A DNA stretch of 32,817 nt from Clostridia bacterium (GCA_017469265.1 JAFUGS010000005.1:1-32817); one strand, 5' to 3'; positions 1 to 7,953 are shown, counted from the stretch's first letter. Made by a program: numbers and translations. The notes: generated by a model from the sequence alone, not told the origin.

Positions 1-339
1 GGAGAGGAAACGCCGGGGCTTTCCGGCGGGGAGGCGCAGCGGCTGAAGCTGGCCTCCGAAATGGGCCGGCAGCAGGATGATTCCGTCTTTGTCTTTGACG
101 AGCCGACCATCGGCCTGCACCCGAAGGATGTGGAAACGCTGCTGAGCGTATTCCAGACGCTGATCGATCATGGCGCCACCGTCATCGTGATCGAGCATGA
201 TCTGGATGTCATCCGCTCCGCGGACTACATCATTGATATGGGGCCGGGCGGCGGCGCGGACGGCGGCCGGATCGTGGCCTGCGGAACGCCGGACGAAATC
301 CGGCGTGCCGCGGAAAGCGTCACCGGCAGGTATATCTGA
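1..339 (+). CDS. uvrA: UvrA-family excinuclease ATPase, C-terminal part (5' end outside window)
   Basis: Frame 1 is open from the first base and ends at a TGA at 337-339, so this is the last ~112 residues of a longer protein. It shows the second ABC ATPase half of a UvrA protein: the signature LSGGEAQRLKLA at the start, Walker B plus D-loop VFVFDEPTIGLH, and the H-loop region VIVIEHDLDVI followed by IDMGPGGG. UvrA is the DNA-binding, damage-recognising subunit of the UvrABC nucleotide excision repair nuclease. The wording DEPTIGLHP and a C-terminus ending soon after GRYI look somewhat more like the shorter UvrA2/UvrA-like class than housekeeping UvrA, but the missing 5' part is needed to decide. 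It converges on the rhomboid gene with only 3 bp between stop codons. Confidence 0.85.
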   Translation, partial: GEETPGLSGGEAQRLKLASEMGRQQDDSVFVFDEPTIGLHPKDVETLLSVFQTLIDHGATVIVIEHDLDVIRSADYIIDMGPGGGADGGRIVACGTPDEIRRAAESVTGRYI

Positions 340-342
340 TGT

Positions 343-924
343 TCACCGGACGCGGCCGGCCCGCTGGTTCAGCAGGAACCCGGCTCCTGAACCGATCAGT
401 CCGCCGACGATATGGGAAAGATTCGAAACATTGTCCCGGACGGTAAGCCCGTCCCAGATCTGCTGCCCCAGGTAGATCACCGCCACCAGGATAAAGGTCA
501 GCGGAATCTCCCCCTCCCGGAATTCCGTGAAGGATGTCAGCAGGATAAAGGCGAAAACAACCCCGCTGGCGCCGAGCAGAATCGTTCTGGAAAACAGGAG
601 ATTATGAATCAGGCCGGTAAAAAAGGCGGTCAGCAGGATGACGGTCAGCAGGTTTTTCCAGCCGTACTTTTCCTCCAGCGCGGGACCCAGCAGCAGAATA
701 TATCCCAGGTTTCCCACCAGATGCGTCAGCCCCGAGTGGCCCAGCACATGCGTCAGCAGCCGCAGCCAGGTCAGCGGATTCGACAGCGGAGAGGCGTATG
801 TTGAAAACAGCAGCGCCGTGCTGGATTCCCCTGTCAGGGTTCCCAGCAGCGTCACCGCAGCGCAGGCCAGCGCGAATCCCAGAACCAGCGGGGAGTTGAA
901 GGAGATCTTCAGCTTCGTCTTCAT
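343..924 (-). CDS. Rhomboid-family intramembrane serine protease
   Basis: A 193-residue polytopic membrane protein. Rhomboids cut single-pass membrane proteins within the bilayer using a Ser-His dyad. The visible hallmarks are HLVGN at residues 68-72 (the HxxxN oxyanion-side motif), GASG with the catalytic serine at S120, and SHIVGG with the catalytic histidine at H171. About six hydrophobic segments are present and there is no extra soluble domain. The frame stays open upstream to 1071, but I chose ATG 924 because an AAGGAAA ribosome-binding site lies 7 nt before it and the upstream residues are Arg/Pro-rich and non-conserved in look. The substrate cannot be deduced. It is the last gene of the minus-strand run and lies 235 bp after nrdR, so it may have its own promoter. 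Confidence 0.88.
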   Translation of the reverse strand: MKTKLKISFNSPLVLGFALACAAVTLLGTLTGESSTALLFSTYASPLSNPLTWLRLLTHVLGHSGLTHLVGNLGYILLLGPALEEKYGWKNLLTVILLTAFFTGLIHNLLFSRTILLGASGVVFAFILLTSFTEFREGEIPLTFILVAVIYLGQQIWDGLTVRDNVSNLSHIVGGLIGSGAGFLLNQRAGRVR

Positions 925-1159
925 CTTCGTTTCCTTTCTTTCCGTTCTCCGGCCGCGGGTCGGAACTTCCGGCAGGCATGCGCGCCTGTTTTCCCGCGTT
1001 CCCTTAAAGGGAGGAACGGATTCCCGGTCAAAAAACCGGTCCCGCCGGAAAGGTGGGATCGGTTCTTTCATATCCTGTGGGGCGTGATCATTTCCCGCGG
1101 CCCGAGCCTTCTTTTCCGCTCATACCTTTCAGGCCGGCGGGAAAACCCCGGTCACGGTT
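925..1159. other. Gap between nrdR and the rhomboid gene with several inverted repeats
   Basis: No convincing gene is seen. The minus-strand leader to the rhomboid gene contains a 13-nt palindrome TCCCTTAAAGGGA at 1000-1012 and a small CCGGT/ACCGG inverted repeat at 1024-1039 whose loop is an A-tract (T-tract on the minus strand). The latter could act as a weak terminator for nrdR or as a leader structure. I found no clean -35/-10 pair. Confidence 0.3.
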
Positions 1160-1621
1160 TCACATTTTGTTTTCATCCACCAGCTTCTGCAGCTCCTGCA
1201 TGAAGGTGCCCAGATCCGTAAACTTCCGGTATACCGCGGCGAATCGGACGTAAGCCACATCGTTCAGGGTTTTCAGCTCAGCCATCACCAGATCGCCAAT
1301 CTGTTCCGAAGGAATCTCCCCTTCCATGGTGGCGTAGCATTTCTGCTCGACGCGGGAAACGATGTCATCGATCTCTTGCATCTTCACCGGCAGCTTGTCA
1401 CAGGCATGGATGATCCCGGCCTTGATCTTCTGGCTGTCAAACATCTCCCGGCGGCCGTCCTTTTTCACCACGAACAGCGGGTTCATTTCCACCTTTTCGT
1501 AGGTCGTAAACCGGCGGCCGCAGTTGGTGCATTCCCGTCGGCGGCGGATGCTGTTGCCGTCATCCGTGGGGCGGGAATCAATCACCTTGCTGTCCGTGCA
1601 GCTGCAATACTGACATCTCAT
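1160..1621 (-). CDS. nrdR: Transcriptional repressor NrdR
   Basis: A 153-residue protein of full family length. NrdR is a zinc- and nucleotide-binding repressor of ribonucleotide reductase operons that senses ATP/dATP. The N-terminal zinc ribbon has C3-C6 and C31-C34, with the DNA-contacting arginines RRRRECTNCG just before the second knuckle. The ATP-cone domain follows from about residue 49 (LFVVKKDGRREMF) to about 139. The ATG overlaps the xylB stop as ATGA (1618-1621), so translation is probably coupled to xylulokinase, an unusual partner. No nrd genes or obvious NrdR box pair are in the window, so its targets must lie elsewhere. Confidence 0.97.
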   Translation of the reverse strand: MRCQYCSCTDSKVIDSRPTDDGNSIRRRRECTNCGRRFTTYEKVEMNPLFVVKKDGRREMFDSQKIKAGIIHACDKLPVKMQEIDDIVSRVEQKCYATMEGEIPSEQIGDLVMAELKTLNDVAYVRFAAVYRKFTDLGTFMQELQKLVDENKM

Positions 1622-3147
1622 GCGTCCAGCCCTCCCAGTTGCTTGAAGAGGTCCTTATTGGCCGTGTACAGCTGCTGATAAACCGCGTATACCTTCGCGT
1701 ACTTCGGTACGTTCTCCGCGATGGGATCCTGGGCCGGATTCACCTTGATCATCTGCCGGCAGGCTTCCTGCACGGAGGGATACAGACCCGCGCCAACGCT
1801 GGCCAGGATGGCCACGCCCAGCGCCGGCCCTTCCGTGTTGACCGTGGTCGCCACCGGGCAGTTCATCACGTCCGCCAGCATCTGACGCCACAGGGGGCTC
1901 TTTCCGCCGCCGCCGCAGGCCAGCATGGTTTCCGGCGCCACGCCCATCTCCGCCAGGATACCCAGACAGTCATTCAGGCTGAAGCTGACGCCCTCCATGA
2001 CAGCCCGCAGCAGATCCCGCCGCTGATGCATCGCGGACAGGCCGAAGAACATCCCGCGGCAGTCGCTGTCCAGATGAGGCGTGCGCTCGCCCATCAGGTA
2101 GGGCGCGTACAGCAGCTTGTTGGCGCCGATGGGGCTCTGGGCCGCTTCCTTGTTGGTCAGCTCGTAGGGATCCACCCCCATCTGGGCGGCGGCTTCCTTC
2201 TCCGCCGCGCAGAAGGTATCCCGGAACCACTTCAGGCTCAGGCCGGCGGCCTGGGTCACGCCCATGACATGCCAGGCGCCGGGCACGGCGCAGCAGAAGG
2301 TGTGCACCCGTCCCTTCGGGTCGATGGCCAGCTTGTCCGTATGCGCGAAAACCACCCCGCTGGTCCCGATGGTGGTAAAGGCCTTTCCGTCCTCCACCAC
2401 GCCGGTGCCCACGGCCGCGGCCGCGTTATCTCCCGCGCCGCCGACCACCAGCGTCTTCTCGCTCAGGCCGGTCTTCTTCGCGGCTTCCGCGGAGATATGA
2501 CCCGTTACCTCGCAGCTCTCATACACCTTGGCCAGCATGTTTTTGTCGATATCCAGCATGCCCAGCAGCTCGTCGCTCCAGCACCGGTTCGGCACGTCCA
2601 GCATCTGCATGCCGCTGGCGTCGGAAACCTCGGTCGCGTAGTCCCCGGTCAGCACAAAGCGCACATAATCCTTCGGCAGCAGCACGTGCCTGCAGCGGGC
2701 ATAGTTTTCCGGCTCATGATTCCGCACCCACATCAGCTTGCTCAGTGTGAAGCCCGGCAGGGCGGGGTTGGCGGTAATCCGGATCAGGGTATCATAGCCC
2801 ACCCGGGCGGTGATTTCCTCGCATTCCTTCGCGGTCCGCTGATCGCACCAGATGATGGAGGGGCGGATCACCTGGTTGTCCTCGTCCAGCATCACCAGGC
2901 CGTGCATCTGGCCGCTGATGCCCAGGCTGACAACATCTTCCTTCGCCACGCCGCTCCTGGCCAGCACGGTCTGAATGGTGGCGATGGCCGCGTTCGCCCA
3001 GTCCGCCGGATCCTGCTCCGCCCAGCCGTTCTGCGGCTGATACATGGGATATTCCACCGTCGCGGAGGCCATGGCCTTTCCTTCCTGGTCAAACAGCACT
3101 GTCTTGGTTCCGGAGGTTCCCAGATCGATCCCCAATACGTATTTCAT
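1618..3147 (-). CDS. xylB: Xylulokinase (FGGY family)
   Basis: A 509-residue sugar kinase that phosphorylates D-xylulose with ATP to xylulose 5-phosphate, feeding the pentose phosphate pathway. The first FGGY domain starts GIDLGTSGTKTVLFD and carries SGQMHGLV, typical of xylulokinases. The second domain has the ATP-site GGGGKSPLWRQMLADV. Length matches the family (about 500). I chose ATG 3147 rather than the longer frame to 3225 because the fold begins at MKYVLGIDLG, a GGGAG ribosome-binding site lies 10 nt upstream, and the longer start would overlap the -35 box of a consensus promoter at 3197-3225. It lies just downstream of a pectin methylesterase, consistent with plant cell-wall sugar use. 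A related FGGY substrate such as L-ribulose is less likely given SGQMHG. Confidence 0.93.
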   Translation of the reverse strand: MKYVLGIDLGTSGTKTVLFDQEGKAMASATVEYPMYQPQNGWAEQDPADWANAAIATIQTVLARSGVAKEDVVSLGISGQMHGLVMLDEDNQVIRPSIIWCDQRTAKECEEITARVGYDTLIRITANPALPGFTLSKLMWVRNHEPENYARCRHVLLPKDYVRFVLTGDYATEVSDASGMQMLDVPNRCWSDELLGMLDIDKNMLAKVYESCEVTGHISAEAAKKTGLSEKTLVVGGAGDNAAAAVGTGVVEDGKAFTTIGTSGVVFAHTDKLAIDPKGRVHTFCCAVPGAWHVMGVTQAAGLSLKWFRDTFCAAEKEAAAQMGVDPYELTNKEAAQSPIGANKLLYAPYLMGERTPHLDSDCRGMFFGLSAMHQRRDLLRAVMEGVSFSLNDCLGILAEMGVAPETMLACGGGGKSPLWRQMLADVMNCPVATTVNTEGPALGVAILASVGAGLYPSVQEACRQMIKVNPAQDPIAENVPKYAKVYAVYQQLYTANKDLFKQLGGLDA

Positions 3148-3196
3148 GTTTTTCACGCTCCCAGACACAAAATATAGTGGTTCCAAAGCTTTATTC

Positions 3197-3225
3197 ATTA
3201 TAGGCTTGTGGTTTCCTTCTGTCAA
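3197..3225 (-). promoter_or_regulatory. Consensus sigma-A promoter of xylB-nrdR with overlapping palindrome
   Basis: On the minus strand TTGACA (3225-3220), a 17-bp spacer and TATAAT (3202-3197) form a perfect consensus promoter. Predicted start is near 3190, about 43 nt before the xylB ATG. The -35 box sits inside an inverted repeat TTCCTT-GACAG-AAGGAA, a plausible repressor operator. Confidence 0.88.
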
Positions 3226-3249
3226 GGAAGGATTTAACCGGAAGGCGTG

Positions 3250-4233
3250 TCACGGCGCCGGCCGCCAGGCGTCATTTCCCCGCAGAACCCTGTCCGGCGT
3301 CAGCGCCGCGGCCTCCTCCCTCGTCAGCCTTTTCTCCATCGGATGCCGCGTGCGCAGATCCGCCCGGGCCCCGGTTGTGGCCCATTCGCCGCAGCGGCCT
3401 TCCTGCAGTTTCCGGGTTTCATCCCAGTCCGTGAAGCCCTCCGGCGCCACGCAGGCTTCCATCTCGCATTCCAGAAAGAAGGTTCCCGCGTATTCCCGCC
3501 ACGGGCGCCCCAGGTACGCCCGGCCCTCCCCGCAGCTGCCCGTCAGCCGGCAGCGATGGAAAATCAGCCCGTATGGCTGCTCCTGATGGGTGTTCGCGGC
3601 GGTGTACCACCCGCCCCGCTCGTTCACGAACAGCGTACAGCCTTCAAACCAGCAGGTATAATTGCCGAAGATGAAGTCCACATCTCCTTCAATATAGCAG
3701 TCCGCAAAGTACTGCCGGCTGGTAGTCAGCGGGCCGTCCTGCACCCGGGGATGCTGCTCCGCGCTTCCGGTTCTGGGCGCGATTTCCGCCACCACGTCCG
3801 GAATCCGAAGGGGACCGCAGTATAGCGTATCCTGGTGCGCGATGAACCGGCACCCGCGCCAGATGCCCCGGTCTCCGGCCGCGTACACCGCCACGGCCTG
3901 CCCCACAACCCGGCCATCCCCCGCGTCATTGCGGATGGTCAGGTTTTCGACGGTTACGTCCCGCCCGGTCACCATGAACGTCGCGGAAAGGAAGGTGGTC
4001 TTTTCCGTCCCGTCCGGATGGAGATCCTTCGCGCATCCCCGGCCCGTCAGGATCGTTTCCATGACGTCTTCCCCCACGATGCGCAGATTGTCCTTATGCG
4101 CCACGACCCGCTCCTCGTAGATGCCCTTCCGGATTCGGACCGTCACCGCTTCCGGCCGCTCCGCGGCCGCGTCAATCGCTTCCTGCAGGCTGGTAAAATC
4201 CCCGCTTCCGTCCTTCGCCACAGTATATTCCAT
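3250..4233 (-). CDS. Pectin methylesterase (pectinesterase, CE8)
   Basis: A 327-residue right-handed beta-helix enzyme that removes methyl esters from galacturonate residues of pectin, releasing methanol. Family signatures are VAKDGSGDFTSLQEAID at the N-terminus, GQAVAVYAAGDRG (Q112 site), HQDTLY (Q134, D135), DVDFIFG (D186) and LGRPW (R243, W245). These correspond to the catalytic Gln, two Asp, Arg and Trp of CE8 enzymes. There is no signal peptide, so it probably acts in the cytoplasm on short imported methylated oligogalacturonides, which fits the sugar transporters upstream. The ATG at 4233 has a GGGAG site about 10 nt before it. The gene ends 24 bp before the xylB -35 box. Confidence 0.92.
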   Translation of the reverse strand: MEYTVAKDGSGDFTSLQEAIDAAAERPEAVTVRIRKGIYEERVVAHKDNLRIVGEDVMETILTGRGCAKDLHPDGTEKTTFLSATFMVTGRDVTVENLTIRNDAGDGRVVGQAVAVYAAGDRGIWRGCRFIAHQDTLYCGPLRIPDVVAEIAPRTGSAEQHPRVQDGPLTTSRQYFADCYIEGDVDFIFGNYTCWFEGCTLFVNERGGWYTAANTHQEQPYGLIFHRCRLTGSCGEGRAYLGRPWREYAGTFFLECEMEACVAPEGFTDWDETRKLQEGRCGEWATTGARADLRTRHPMEKRLTREEAAALTPDRVLRGNDAWRPAP

Positions 4234-4287
4234 TTGCTTTTCACTCCCTGCGATCCGGTTTATTGACCCTTCATCAAAGTCACGGAA

Positions 4288-4316
4288 AGCATATCATAAT
4301 TGGCCTTTTCTTACAA
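4288..4316 (-). promoter_or_regulatory. Probable promoter of the pectinesterase gene
   Basis: On the minus strand TTGTAA (4316-4311), a 17-bp spacer and TATGCT (4293-4288). It lies just after the terminator of the solute-binding protein gene and about 50 nt before the pectinesterase ATG. Each hexamer has mismatches to consensus, so moderate strength is expected. Confidence 0.55.
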
Positions 4317-4328
4317 CACGCCAAAACG

Positions 4329-4356
4329 AAAAAAGGATCGCTCCGAAGAGCGATCC
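4329..4356 (-). terminator. Rho-independent terminator of the 446-aa solute-binding protein gene
   Basis: On the minus strand GGATCGCTC (4356-4348), a TTCG tetraloop, GAGCGATCC (4343-4335), then six T (4334-4329). The stem is a perfect 9 bp. It starts 17 bp after the stop codon. Confidence 0.95.
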
Positions 4357-4373
4357 CGAAAAAGGCTGGAAAA

Positions 4374-5714
4374 TTATTTGCCGTTGAAGGTGTCGCACAG
4401 CGCCTGCCAGGCGGGCATGCCGGCTTCAATCAGCTCAGCGGGAGTCGCGCCGCCCAGGGCCCACAGCAGGCTGTTGCCCAGCACGTCGTTCTGGGTGCCC
4501 AGATAGGTCACATTGTTCACGCGGCAATGCTCGGGCTCACGCAGCATGGCGTAGGTTTCGTCCACAGCGCGCTCGTCGGTGTAGTTGTACTTGTTGCCGA
4601 TCCAGCTGTCCTCGTCATCATAGCCGGGGGTCGGGTTGGACCACAGGTCATAGATGAAGGTCAGCTTCGCCACGGTCTCCTCGTCGTAGCAGGCGGGGAT
4701 CATGGTGATGTTGTCGCTGATAACGGTGATGTAGGGATCGCCTTCGTTCGGCACGGGGAACGCGACGCAGCCCCACTCGTCAGCCATGTCAGCCATTTCG
4801 GAGTTGTCGTTGAATCCGCCATAGGTCTGATACATATAGAAGCCGCAGTAGCCCTGCTTCCAGGCATCCTTGTACCAGTCCCAGTTGGCGCCGTCGGGAG
4901 TGGGCGCCCAGTACTTCGCCTGGATCTCCTTGCCCCAGGTCAGCGCGTTGATGGTCGCGTCGCTGTTCATCGCGGGATAGATCTGGCCGTTCTCGTCGAA
5001 GTCGAAGAAGCAGCCGCCATTGGCGAAGGTGGCGCAGACATACATGTCGTCGCCGGAGCCGATCAGACCGTAGATATCGGTCACGCCGTCGTTATCGGTG
5101 TCGCGGGTGATGGTCTTCAGCATGTCTTCAAACATCGCCCAGGTCCAGGTGCCGTTGGCCTGCGCGTCATAGATGGTGTTGTAGTCGATACCGGCTTCTT
5201 CCAGGACGCGCTTGTTGAAGTACAGGCAGCCGCGGGGCTCAGAGTTGCCGGCATACAGGCCGTACAGCTTGCCGCCCACGGTCATGAACTGCTTCTCCGC
5301 CTCGTTCCACTTTTCGTTGTTCAGATCGATGTACTTGTCATTGATCGGGGCGGCGATGCCGTTGGCCACCAGGGAGCCGACCTTGCCGGGCTCGATGATG
5401 TAGATCCGCAGGGTATCATCGGGCGTCTGGGTGAAGTTGATCATCTGCTCTGCGCAGGTGCCCCAGTCGCCGTCCTGCAGCTGATAAACATCCACGTTGT
5501 AGGTCTCGTTGATCCAGTCACGATAGTCGTACTGTGCCTGCTGTTCCTCCGTGGGTTCAGCGACACGGTCCCGGGAGCCGGTCCAGTAGTCGGCCACCCA
5601 AACGGAAGCGCCGCCGAAGTCGATGCCTTCGACCACCGCGGGATACTCAGCCAGCGCGCTGCAGCAGGCCGTCAGCATCATCGCAGCCAGAACCAGAGCC
5701 ATGATTTTCTTCAT
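4374..5714 (-). CDS. Extracellular solute-binding protein of a CUT1 sugar ABC transporter
   Basis: A 446-residue exported sugar-binding protein. The N-terminus MKKIMALVLAAMMLTACCSALAE is a signal peptide. LTAC could be a lipobox with lipidation on C17, while SALA/E could be a signal peptidase I site, so the mode of anchoring is uncertain. The mature protein has family-1 features: WVADYWTGSRDR near the start, a DTDNDGVTD acidic calcium-loop-like motif in the middle, and aromatic-rich stretches near the C-terminus (ANWDWYKDAWKQ, MYQTYGGF) typical of oligosaccharide-binding clefts. A strong AGGAGG lies 9 nt before the ATG. It follows a second permease pair (5918-7953), its likely partner, but has its own promoter, which would allow excess binding protein over permease. 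The exact sugar is unknown; neighbours suggest pectin-derived sugars. Confidence 0.9.
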   Translation of the reverse strand: MKKIMALVLAAMMLTACCSALAEYPAVVEGIDFGGASVWVADYWTGSRDRVAEPTEEQQAQYDYRDWINETYNVDVYQLQDGDWGTCAEQMINFTQTPDDTLRIYIIEPGKVGSLVANGIAAPINDKYIDLNNEKWNEAEKQFMTVGGKLYGLYAGNSEPRGCLYFNKRVLEEAGIDYNTIYDAQANGTWTWAMFEDMLKTITRDTDNDGVTDIYGLIGSGDDMYVCATFANGGCFFDFDENGQIYPAMNSDATINALTWGKEIQAKYWAPTPDGANWDWYKDAWKQGYCGFYMYQTYGGFNDNSEMADMADEWGCVAFPVPNEGDPYITVISDNITMIPACYDEETVAKLTFIYDLWSNPTPGYDDEDSWIGNKYNYTDERAVDETYAMLREPEHCRVNNVTYLGTQNDVLGNSLLWALGGATPAELIEAGMPAWQALCDTFNGK

Positions 5715-5763
5715 ACCGAGAAAACCTCCTTTAAAATTTTTTGCGGCAAAACCGCTATCCTCC

Positions 5764-5781
5764 TACAGTGTTTCCACTGTA
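5764..5781 (-). repeat. Leader hairpin upstream of the solute-binding protein gene
   Basis: TACAGTG, loop GAAA, CACTGTA on the minus strand: a perfect 7-bp stem with a GNRA tetraloop in the predicted 5' UTR (~86 nt). A second small stem GCGG-TTTTG-CCGC follows closer to the ribosome-binding site. No T-tract follows either, so this looks like an mRNA leader structure, not a terminator. Confidence 0.6.
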
Positions 5782-5806
5782 AATGAGACGTTTTTCTTCG
5801 CCCCGT

Positions 5807-5835
5807 ATTTTATCACTTTCACTCGCTGTTGTAAA
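5807..5835 (-). promoter_or_regulatory. Promoter of the 446-aa solute-binding protein gene
   Basis: On the minus strand TTTACA (5835-5830), a 17-bp spacer and TAAAAT (5812-5807). The sequence TGAAAGTGATAAAA across the -10 box loosely resembles a cre site for CcpA (two mismatches at key positions), so carbon control is possible but unproven. No strong terminator lies between this promoter and the permease operon stop at 5918, so read-through is possible. Confidence 0.75.
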
Positions 5836-5917
5836 GAATGAAAATGCGCTCTTCCCCGTCGTTGCTTCTCCGGACCGCAAAATCTGATCAGTTCATATCC
5901 GGATGAAAAAGCGCGGT

Positions 5918-7045
5918 TTATTCCTTGGACCCGGACATGGCCAGGCTTTCCGTGAAGGTGCGCTGCGTAAAGATGTACAGGATGATCAGCGGAACGGAGC
6001 AGATCAGCACGGCGATCGAGATCAGCTGCTGCTGGCGGCCATTCGGCACCACCACCGCCACGGAGGCGTCGGCGGAAAAATACCGGGCCATTCGGGTCAC
6101 CATCGAGGACATCTGGCTGGAATATACGGAGTAGGAAGTGGAAGGAATAAACAGGCGGGTATAGAAGATATCCGTCCATTGCCAGACAAAGCTGAACAGG
6201 AAGCAGCTGGCGATGGTGGGCAGCGCGTCCGGCAGCATGATCTTGACGAAGGTATGCAGGGTTCCGCACCCGTCCACATAGGCCGCCTCCTCCAGGCTGG
6301 TGGGAATGCCCTGGAAGTACTGCCGCATAATGTAAATGTACAGCCCGTTTTTCAGCCCCATGCAGGTCAGGGACATCAGCATGTAGGCGGAAATATTCGA
6401 GCGCAGGTTAATCGTCTTGCCGGTGATCAGCGCGATCAGCCCCGTACCGGTGCCATCCACCACGCTCAGCAGGCGCTGCCCGAAGCTCAGGCCTTCCGCG
6501 TTCACGCCGAAGAGCGTGAAAATCCGCAGCACGTCGAAATTCGCGAAGTTCATATACAGCGCGGACTGAATGGTCTGCGGCGGGATGATGATCAGCGCCA
6601 CCACACACCCGAACCAGAATTTCTTCAGCGGAAACTCATACCGCGCGAAGCCATAGGCGACCAGCGTCGTGGATACGATGGTTCCCAGGGAGATCACCAG
6701 GGAAATCCAGAACGTGTTCAGCAGCGCGTTGAAGGTCCATCCCCCGCCGATATTCTTCAGGTCCGTCAGCTCCGCCACGATGCGGTAATTATCCAGCGTA
6801 ACGTTTCTGGGCAGCAGGATGATGGTGGAGTCATACAGATCCTTCTCCTGCATCAGGCCCATGGAGAATCGGGTCAGCAGGGGCTGAATGATCATGAAGC
6901 ACAGCCCGAACAGCAGAAGTCCCCGGATCACGGAAACGGCAATCTGCCCGGCGCGTCTCCGGAGCAGGTAACCGCCGCTGCGCCGGTTGCGGTCCCAGAA
7001 GTTCTTGTTTTCGCCCACAAAAACCGTATTGCTCTTCTTACTCAT
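5918..7045 (-). CDS. Carbohydrate ABC transporter permease (MalG-type, with long insert)
   Basis: A 375-residue inner-membrane permease of the CUT1 sugar transporter family. The cytoplasmic coupling helix (EAA loop) is visible as EEAAYVDGCGTLHTFVKIMLPDALP, here quoted in part: EEAAYVDGCG then IMLPDALP. It is about 90 residues longer than usual MalG-type permeases. Extra sequence occurs at the N-terminus (residues 1-33, basic) and as an insert in the middle (approximately residues 160-205, including NAEGLSFGQRLLSV and GTGTGLIALITGK) between membrane segments. The ATG overlaps the stop of the partner permease as ATGA (7042-7045), so the two are translationally coupled. It is the last gene of the eight-gene operon that begins at 17859. 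Confidence 0.88.
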   Translation of the reverse strand: MSKKSNTVFVGENKNFWDRNRRSGGYLLRRRAGQIAVSVIRGLLLFGLCFMIIQPLLTRFSMGLMQEKDLYDSTIILLPRNVTLDNYRIVAELTDLKNIGGGWTFNALLNTFWISLVISLGTIVSTTLVAYGFARYEFPLKKFWFGCVVALIIIPPQTIQSALYMNFANFDVLRIFTLFGVNAEGLSFGQRLLSVVDGTGTGLIALITGKTINLRSNISAYMLMSLTCMGLKNGLYIYIMRQYFQGIPTSLEEAAYVDGCGTLHTFVKIMLPDALPTIASCFLFSFVWQWTDIFYTRLFIPSTSYSVYSSQMSSMVTRMARYFSADASVAVVVPNGRQQQLISIAVLICSVPLIILYIFTQRTFTESLAMSGSKE

Positions 7046-7953
7046 TGCGCAGATTTCACCGCCCTTGAGATGATAAAGGAACTGATGAGGATGAAGGCCA
7101 GCGCGATGGCGAAATAAATCCAGCTCATGGCGGAGGCGATTCCAAACTTGAAGTCCTTATACATCACTTCATAGATTCTTTCCATGACCCTGTTATCGTT
7201 TTTCGTGAAGAAATCGATAATGGTATAGATGGTGTTTACCAGCAGCAGGGGGCTGACCATCGGGAAGGTGATCTTCCAGAAGGATTCCCAGGCCGTGCAG
7301 CCTTCCACGTCCGCCGCCTCATACAGGGAGGGGGATATGGCCTGCAGCCCCGTCAGGAAGATGATAATCTGGATGCCGCTGGCCATGACAATGTCGTAGA
7401 TCGCGTCGATCATCTGAAAGACCACCGCGAAGACGCCGCTGCCCACGCCGGAGACGGAAAGCAGGTTCTGCAGGGAGGCGGAAATGTTCACGCCAGCCGC
7501 GCCTTCCACCGATTCCGCGACGCCGGCCATCATGTCATAGAATTCGTTCTGACTCTCGATGCCGGGCAGCACGCCGGAGGCCAGAATCACCGGCAGGAAG
7601 AAGATCGCCCGGCACAGCGTCCGCCCCTTAAAGTCCTGGTTCAGGATCACGGCGATCACAAAGCTGAGCACCAGGGTGGCGATGGTGTTGATCACCATCC
7701 GGCCGATCTCGTCAATCAGGTACTGATTGTAATAGGGGTCCACGGCCCAGGCCTGCCGGTAATTGTCGATCCCAAGCCAGGACATGGTAAACCCGGAACC
7801 GGGAACAATCGTCACGTCGTTGAAGGACATGATCAGGGACTGCAGCATGGGCTTTGCCATGAAAAGGATAAAACCGATGATAAAGGGAAGGATAAACAGA
7901 TAACCTGTCTTGGCCCGGCGTCTGGCCATGGTGACCGGCTTCTTTTTGCTCAT
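7042..7953 (-). CDS. Sugar ABC transporter permease (MalF-type, with insert)
   Basis: A 303-residue CUT1 permease. The N-terminal segment ARRRAKTGYLFILPFIIGF is a typical first membrane helix, and the EAA loop reads YEAADVEGCTAWESFWKITFP. An unusual Gly/Ser/Ala-rich insert (about residues 135-175, GVAESVEGAAGVNISASLQN and following) lies before the loop, at a place comparable to the insert in the downstream partner. I chose ATG 7953 because a GGGGGAG ribosome-binding site lies 6-7 nt upstream and it forms an ATGA overlap with the DUF5696 gene stop (7950-7953). Longer readings of this frame to 8280 only overlap the upstream gene. No ATPase gene is nearby; a shared MsmX-like ATPase is expected elsewhere. 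Confidence 0.88.
   Translation of the reverse strand: MSKKKPVTMARRRAKTGYLFILPFIIGFILFMAKPMLQSLIMSFNDVTIVPGSGFTMSWLGIDNYRQAWAVDPYYNQYLIDEIGRMVINTIATLVLSFVIAVILNQDFKGRTLCRAIFFLPVILASGVLPGIESQNEFYDMMAGVAESVEGAAGVNISASLQNLLSVSGVGSGVFAVVFQMIDAIYDIVMASGIQIIIFLTGLQAISPSLYEAADVEGCTAWESFWKITFPMVSPLLLVNTIYTIIDFFTKNDNRVMERIYEVMYKDFKFGIASAMSWIYFAIALAFILISSFIISRAVKSAQ

Noticed and set aside
1639-3177. A 512-codon open frame opposite xylB
   Set aside because: It lies antisense to a clear FGGY kinase, is rich in His/Gln/Arg/Ala, and shows no domain. High GC makes long antisense frames common.
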